Of a DNA stretch of 17,273 nt, positions 14,263 through 17,273 are shown piece by piece. The stretch is from contig JAFTTD010000382.1 in NCBI GenBank assembly GCA_017466965.1, forward strand, positions 1 through 17,273, in the 5' to 3' direction. The position numbers were made by a program, and so were the translations under genes. Numbering within the stretch: the stretch's first letter is position 1; each line of letters begins with the position of its first letter. The DNA is from Bacteroidaceae bacterium (lineage in GTDB: Bacteria > Bacteroidota > Bacteroidia > Bacteroidales > Bacteroidaceae). The notes under the pieces are model-generated. The model did no database searches. It was not told the DNA's origin and saw nothing but the letters and a program-made list of their open reading frames with translations.

Positions 14263-15384
14263 CTAATCATTCAGCATCATAGGCATGAGCAACATGAGCA
14301 AGTCTTCCTCCTCTTCCTGTTCTGCAGGTACGATAACACCAGCACGGCTTGGGTCTGCAAGTTCAAGAACTACGTCCTGACCTACGATGCTGTTGAGAAT
14401 GTCAAGAAGGAAAGTGCCTTTGAAGCCAATGCTCATAGGATTGCCGCTGTAGTCACAGATGATATGCTCTTCAGCCGAAGTTGAGAAGTCTATGTCTTGT
14501 GCAGAAACAGTCAGAGTGTTCATGTCAAGACGAAGCTTAATCAGAGCGTTGCTTGCACTTGCAAAAACAGATACACGGCGAAGAGCGCTGATTAAAGCCT
14601 GACGGTCTATTGTAACGCAGAATGGGTTGTCTGAAGGAATAACAGAGTTGTAGTTAGGATAGCGTCCTTCAATCAGACGGCAGCTCAGTTTGAAGTTGGC
14701 AAGTTGTATTTCCGCGTTTCTGTCGTCAAATCTTATTGTTGCATTTCCATCTTCCTTAGGCAAGATGTTCTTAAGCATCAATGCTGGTTTCTTTGGAAGG
14801 ATGAAAGCGGCATTTTCGCCCTTTACAGAATAGTTTCTGTTGCGAACGAGCTTATGGCCATCGCTTGCCACGAAAGTGATAAAGTTTTCAGAAACATCAA
14901 AATAAACACCGTTCATCACAGGACGAAGTTCATCGTCAGCTGTAGCGAACAAAGTACGGGAAATACCATTCAATAGAACGTTGCATCCTATATTTAGGTT
15001 GCGCACGTTTTCGCCTATGCCCATTGGTGTTGGATATTCATTTGCATTCTGTCCAATAAGGTTGTATTTACCGTTTTGGTAGCATATTTCTATTTCGTTA
15101 TTGTCGTTGTTGACGTAAAAAGTTATTGGCTGTTCTGAAATCTCCTTCAAGGCATCTATCAGCGTTTTTGCATTGATAGCAAATTTGCCGTTACAGTCAG
15201 CCTCACTTGTTTCTACGTAAGTAACAAGAGTTGTGTCGCTGTCTGATGCTGTTAGTTTCAGCGAACCGTTTTCAAGTTCAAAAAGAATACAGTCAAGAAT
15301 AGCCAAAGAGTTCTTAGAACTGAGAACTCTGCTTATAGTCTGCAGACGACTGCAGAGCATGGTGCTTGAGATATTAAATTTCAT
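14263..15384 (-). CDS. dnaN: DNA polymerase III sliding clamp (beta subunit)
   Basis: A 373-residue protein of normal length for the beta clamp, which forms a ring on DNA and tethers the replicase and many repair proteins. The three clamp domains are recognisable: MKFNISSTMLCSRLQTISRVL at the start, NANEYPTP near 113-120, TLFATADDELRPVMNGVYFD in domain 2, LIEGRYPNYNSVIP before domain 3, and the ending LLMLLMPMMLND, the usual MPMRL-type tail near the protein-binding pocket. An acidic insert (EQEEEED) just before that tail is a small lineage feature. It is the first gene of the minus-strand row, with a promoter-like box 28 nt upstream. Confidence 0.97.
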   Translation of the reverse strand: MKFNISSTMLCSRLQTISRVLSSKNSLAILDCILFELENGSLKLTASDSDTTLVTYVETSEADCNGKFAINAKTLIDALKEISEQPITFYVNNDNNEIEICYQNGKYNLIGQNANEYPTPMGIGENVRNLNIGCNVLLNGISRTLFATADDELRPVMNGVYFDVSENFITFVASDGHKLVRNRNYSVKGENAAFILPKKPALMLKNILPKEDGNATIRFDDRNAEIQLANFKLSCRLIEGRYPNYNSVIPSDNPFCVTIDRQALISALRRVSVFASASNALIKLRLDMNTLTVSAQDIDFSTSAEEHIICDYSGNPMSIGFKGTFLLDILNSIVGQDVVLELADPSRAGVIVPAEQEEEEDLLMLLMPMMLND

Positions 15385-15411
15385 CTGTCTTTAATTATTA
15401 TATATAGCATA

Positions 15412-15419
15412 CAAAGTTA
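15412..15419 (-). promoter_or_regulatory. candidate -7 box of dnaN
   Basis: On the minus strand TAACTTTG (15419 to 15412) matches TAnnTTTG, followed by TATGC. It lies 27 nt before the ATG. No clear TTTG is at -33. It is one side of the 128-bp divergent region between dnaN and the DUF3127 gene. Confidence 0.45.
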
Positions 15420-15482
15420 TGAATTGTTTCGTAATGTTGATAAAAAATTGCAATAAAATTAGTTTTCTACAGCATAAAGTTG

Positions 15483-15490
15483 TACTTTCG
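15483..15490 (+). promoter_or_regulatory. candidate -7 box of the DUF3127 gene
   Basis: TACTTTCG at 15483-15490 followed by CACC is a common Bacteroidetes start-site form of TAnnTTTG. It also shows that the open frame extending upstream to a TTG at 15480 is not coding, and that the ATG at 15513 is the true start. Confidence 0.5.
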
Positions 15491-15512
15491 CACCAAAATT
15501 CAACATATAATC

Positions 15513-15920
15513 ATGGAAATAGCAGGAAAAATTATTGCCGTCCTCGACGCAAGAGGTGGTATTTCTAAAAGTACAGGAAACCCATGGAAGACACAGGATT
15601 ATGTAGTCGAAACCCATGAGCAGTATCCAAGACGAATGTGTTTCAATGTTTTTGGTGAAGACAAGATATCTCAGATGAACCTGAAGGTTGGAGATGAGGT
15701 GAATGTCTTCTTCGACATTAACGCACGTGAATATCAAGGACGTTGGTACAATGACATACGAGCATGGAAGGTTGATCATATCCAGCCAGGTCAGCCTGTT
15801 CCAGGACAGATGCCTCCTGTGGCAGCCGAATTCCCTCCAGCTCAGCAGTACGTTCCTTCGGTGTCGTCTGCGCCTGTTGATTTCTCAAGCAATGACTCTG
15901 CCGACGACCTACCGTTTTGA
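15513..15920 (+). CDS. DUF3127 family protein, OB-fold-like with SSB-type acidic tip
   Basis: A 135-residue protein from ATG 15513 (MEIAGKIIAVLDARGG). Residues 1-90 are a compact beta domain with WKTQDYVVET and VGDEVNVFFDINAREYQGRWYNDIRAW, the pattern of DUF3127, a Bacteroidetes family with an OB-like, single-strand-binding look. Residues 91-120 are a Pro/Gln-rich linker. The last five residues are DDLPF, very like the DDDIPF tip by which SSB proteins recruit repair and replication partners. I infer a single-stranded nucleic acid-binding role with partner docking through the tip. It is transcribed away from dnaN across a shared 128-bp promoter region and ends at a strong terminator shared with the HU-like gene. 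Confidence 0.85.
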   Translation: MEIAGKIIAVLDARGGISKSTGNPWKTQDYVVETHEQYPRRMCFNVFGEDKISQMNLKVGDEVNVFFDINAREYQGRWYNDIRAWKVDHIQPGQPVPGQMPPVAAEFPPAQQYVPSVSSAPVDFSSNDSADDLPF

Positions 15921-15941
15921 TTGTTACTGACAGAAAAATAC

Positions 15942-15989
15942 CCCCTTCTTACCACATTAGCGATAATGGAAAAGAAGGGGACTTTTTTT
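15942..15989. terminator. bidirectional terminator between convergent DUF3127 and HU-like genes
   Basis: CCCCTTCTT (15942-15950) pairs with AAGAAGGGG (15972-15980), and an inner CATTA/TAATG pair closes a GCGA tetraloop. TTTTTTT follows on the + strand (15983-15989) and a T run lies on the minus strand beyond the other side. Confidence 0.9.
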
Positions 15990-15993
15990 GTTG

Positions 15994-16404
15994 TCAATTA
16001 TGTGCCACTCTTCTTTTTTGGCGTTTTTTCTGTTTCACGAATTCGTGGTTGAATCCTTGGTTAATATGCGCTCTGACTCCGATTTTCACATCCTTCTCAG
16101 AAAGCTCCAGTAAAGCAGAATCCACATCATTTTTCTCACCGCAGAATGATTTTTTCAGGCTGAATTTTGGTGTAAGTCTGACGAACCCGAAAAGGTCAAT
16201 CTCGTTACCTTCAATCAATTCCTTCATCATCTCCAGTCTGAGCCATTCTGTTAGTTCGCACAGTTTCTTTCTGTCAATGTTGTGTTGGTAAAGCATACGG
16301 GCTGTAAGGTGATCACTTGTAACCATTTTTTTGCTACATTCAACAGCTGCCATCCATTTGCCAGTCAAGTTATTACGTTTGTTTACAAATTTAATATTTC
16401 CCAT
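15994..16404 (-). CDS. HU-like DNA-binding protein (HU-HIG type), divergent
   Basis: A 136-residue protein from ATG 16404 (MGNIKFVNKRNN); an upstream TTG two codons earlier is unlikely to be used. The middle (about 40-85) has RKKLCELTEWLRLEMMKELIEGNEIDLFGFVRLTPKF, which matches the helix pair and the 'L..G..V.L.GFG.F' strand of the HU/IHF-like proteins expanded in Bacteroidetes. The C-terminus is a basic tail (KQKKRQKRR). Such proteins bind and bend DNA and shape the nucleoid; some may act locally. It converges on the DUF3127 gene and is followed upstream by the repeat-rich region at 16561-16816. The family call rests on pattern, not a search. Confidence 0.65.
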   Translation of the reverse strand: MGNIKFVNKRNNLTGKWMAAVECSKKMVTSDHLTARMLYQHNIDRKKLCELTEWLRLEMMKELIEGNEIDLFGFVRLTPKFSLKKSFCGEKNDVDSALLELSEKDVKIGVRAHINQGFNHEFVKQKKRQKRRVAHN

Positions 16405-16454
16405 TTTCAATAAAGATTTGTTTCATTAAACTGTTTATTGTTTTTTTGTCTTTG

Positions 16455-16462
16455 CAAAGTTA
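16455..16462 (-). promoter_or_regulatory. candidate -7 box of the HU-like gene
   Basis: On the minus strand TAACTTTG (16462 to 16455) matches TAnnTTTG exactly and is followed by CAAAG. It lies about 50 nt before the ATG at 16404. No TTTG at the expected -33 distance was found. Confidence 0.4.
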
Positions 16463-16560
16463 TATTCCCCTTGTGTCATATCACGACATTGTTGTTTTCA
16501 AAACCTCCCTTTGTTCAGTCTGAAATGTTAAAAAAACTTCAATCGTTTTTGAGTTCTCAA

Positions 16561-16816
16561 TTGTAAGGTTGTAAGGCGTTTTTGAGGTTATAAGGTTTTG
16601 AGGTTTTAAGGTAGGCAATAACGTCCAATGTATTGTCCCCTTTTAACTCCTCCCTTTAACTCCTTAACTACTTAACTCCTTAACTCCCTTATTTTAAGGT
16701 TATGAGGTTTTAAGGTAAGCAATAACGTTCAATGGTACTGTCCCATTTTAACTCCTTCTTTTAACTCCTCCCTTTAACTTCTCCCTTTAACTCCTTAACT
16801 TCTTAACTTCTTAACT
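16561..16816. repeat. two ~104-bp tandem units made of 8-bp periodic arrays
   Basis: The segment starting at 16600 (GAGGTTTTAAGGTAGGCAAT...) recurs at 16704 with two mismatches in 31 bp, so the unit is about 104 bp. Each unit has a left part of RAGGTTNT-type 8-mers, a unique core (GCAATAACGTYCAATG) and a right part of TTAACTCC-type 8-mers (16641-16687 and 16747-16817). Opposite parts are partly complementary (about 6 of 8 bases). No coding frame survives, because TAA occurs in all frames of the 8-bp arrays. The wider 16405-16859 stretch holds otherwise only the HU-like promoter. Confidence 0.8.
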
Positions 16817-16859
16817 CCTAAAAAATAATCTCCTCACCTCCTCATCCGTTCTTCTCATT

Positions 16860-16958
16860 TTAGTTCTTGCACTCAATAAGCAAATTCAACAAGGTGATAA
16901 TAACATCTCTGTGTTCACCAACAATTTCCATAATTCGTCTTATAACGTCCTTTTTCAT
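16860..16958 (-). CDS. small ORF, 32 residues, unknown function
   Basis: ATG at 16958 to TAA at 16860-16862 encodes a peptide beginning MKKDVIRRIMEIVGEHRDV and ending NLLIECKN. It reads as one amphipathic helix with a basic start and a hydrophobic second half (VIITLLNLLIE). A well-formed promoter lies about 120 nt upstream (17077-17109). Its start is preceded by an A/T-rich leader as in other Bacteroidetes genes. I do not recognise the family. Support is the promoter, the balanced small-protein composition and the absence of any other gene here; chance cannot be excluded. Confidence 0.4.
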   Translation of the reverse strand: MKKDVIRRIMEIVGEHRDVIITLLNLLIECKN

Positions 16959-17076
16959 AATTGTAATAGATTTTTAGTGTTTTTAGTCAGGTCTTTATTC
17001 TAGGTAAAAGCCTGTCTCAAAAACATTGGTTAATAATAGATTTAAGTAGATTTGGGCGCCTGTCATCTTGACTTTG

Positions 17077-17109
17077 CAAATATACCATCAGATAGTTGCA
17101 AATAGCAAA
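17077..17109 (-). promoter_or_regulatory. well-formed Bacteroidetes promoter upstream of the small ORF
   Basis: On the minus strand TTTG (17109 to 17106) and TATATTTG (17084 to 17077) are separated by 21 nt, fitting the -33/-7 consensus. It lies between the IS30 end and the small ORF and directs transcription toward the repeats and the HU-like gene. Confidence 0.55.
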
Positions 17110-17179
17110 AAATAAATCTGTAAAATCAAGAGTCCAATTAATATATATGGCGAATTCAACTTGCAAATGCAATCGAATT

Positions 17180-17273
17180 CTAATTTGTTAATATTGAATT
17201 AAATTTCTCATTTGGTGTGAGATAACCAAGCCTCTTTCTGGGTCTGTTGTTCAACTTGTTCTCAACCCAGGAA
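17180..17273 (-). CDS. IS30-family transposase, C-terminal fragment
   Basis: The minus-strand frame entering at the window edge reads SWVENKLNNRPRKRLGYLTP and ends NEKFNSILTN before TAG (17180-17182). The NNRPRKRLGYxTPNE sequence is the well-known C-terminal signature of IS30-family transposases (DDE integrase fold). The rest of the gene lies outside the window. The end of the element should fall within a few tens of bases left of the stop, perhaps around the GAATTC-flanked AACTTGCAAATGCAATC segment (17153-17180), but the terminal inverted repeat cannot be proved with only one end visible. Confidence 0.88.
   Translation of the reverse strand, partial: SWVENKLNNRPRKRLGYLTPNEKFNSILTN

Noticed and set aside
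15480..15512. An N-terminal extension of the DUF3127 protein from TTG at 15480
   Set aside because: The extension overlaps the TACTTTCG promoter box and the expected transcript start; the family-like N-terminus begins at ATG 15513.
16561..16816. CRISPR array or coding repeat protein
   Set aside because: The units are 8 bp without spacers, and stop codons occur in all frames.

Overview
The window looks like a chromosomal piece of a Bacteroidales bacterium, most likely Prevotella or a close relative. Five things point there: TAnnTTTG-type promoter boxes instead of -35/-10 boxes, weak or absent Shine-Dalgarno sequences, Bacteroidetes-type lipoproteins, a PorD-like type IX secretion (T9SS) protein, and a secreted C10 (streptopain/interpain) protease with a T9SS-type C-terminal sorting domain. 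No rRNA, tRNA or CRISPR array was seen. All statements come from reading the sequence; no database search was run.

Left part (1-3940, mostly + strand): two tandem paralogous lipoprotein-type genes of unknown function (the first cut by the window edge) have almost identical 3' ends. Next is an intergenic stretch full of hairpins, including four 10-mers spaced exactly 22 bp apart. A secreted alpha/beta hydrolase follows and ends at a bidirectional hairpin terminator. Facing it is the C10 protease gene on the minus strand. Its frame stops at a TAA, but the same frame continues for 66 codons that read as a T9SS sorting domain.

Middle (5946-15384, all minus strand): a housekeeping block read in the order dnaN, DEDDh exonuclease, coaBC, porD-like, recN, a TPR protein with a protease-like but apparently inactive N-terminal domain, and an RlmL-like THUMP RNA methyltransferase with a long charged tail. 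Gaps from dnaN to the TPR gene are 15-65 nt, so this part is probably one transcript joining the replication clamp, repair, CoA synthesis and secretion. recN is broken at its middle by three in-frame stop codons within 33 nt, while both halves keep all ATPase motifs.

Right part (15385-17273): a divergent promoter region separates dnaN from a DUF3127-type protein with an SSB-like acidic tip. That gene converges, through a strong bidirectional terminator, on an HU-like DNA-binding protein gene. Beyond it lies about 450 bp without a convincing gene, holding two roughly 104-bp tandem units built from 8-bp periodic motifs. A 32-codon small ORF with its own well-formed promoter follows, and the window ends in the C-terminus of an IS30-family transposase.

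The best candidates for something unusual are the split recN, the detached sorting domain of the C10 protease, the 22-bp-phased palindromic array at 2019-2094, and the 8-bp periodic arrays with the small ORF beside them.
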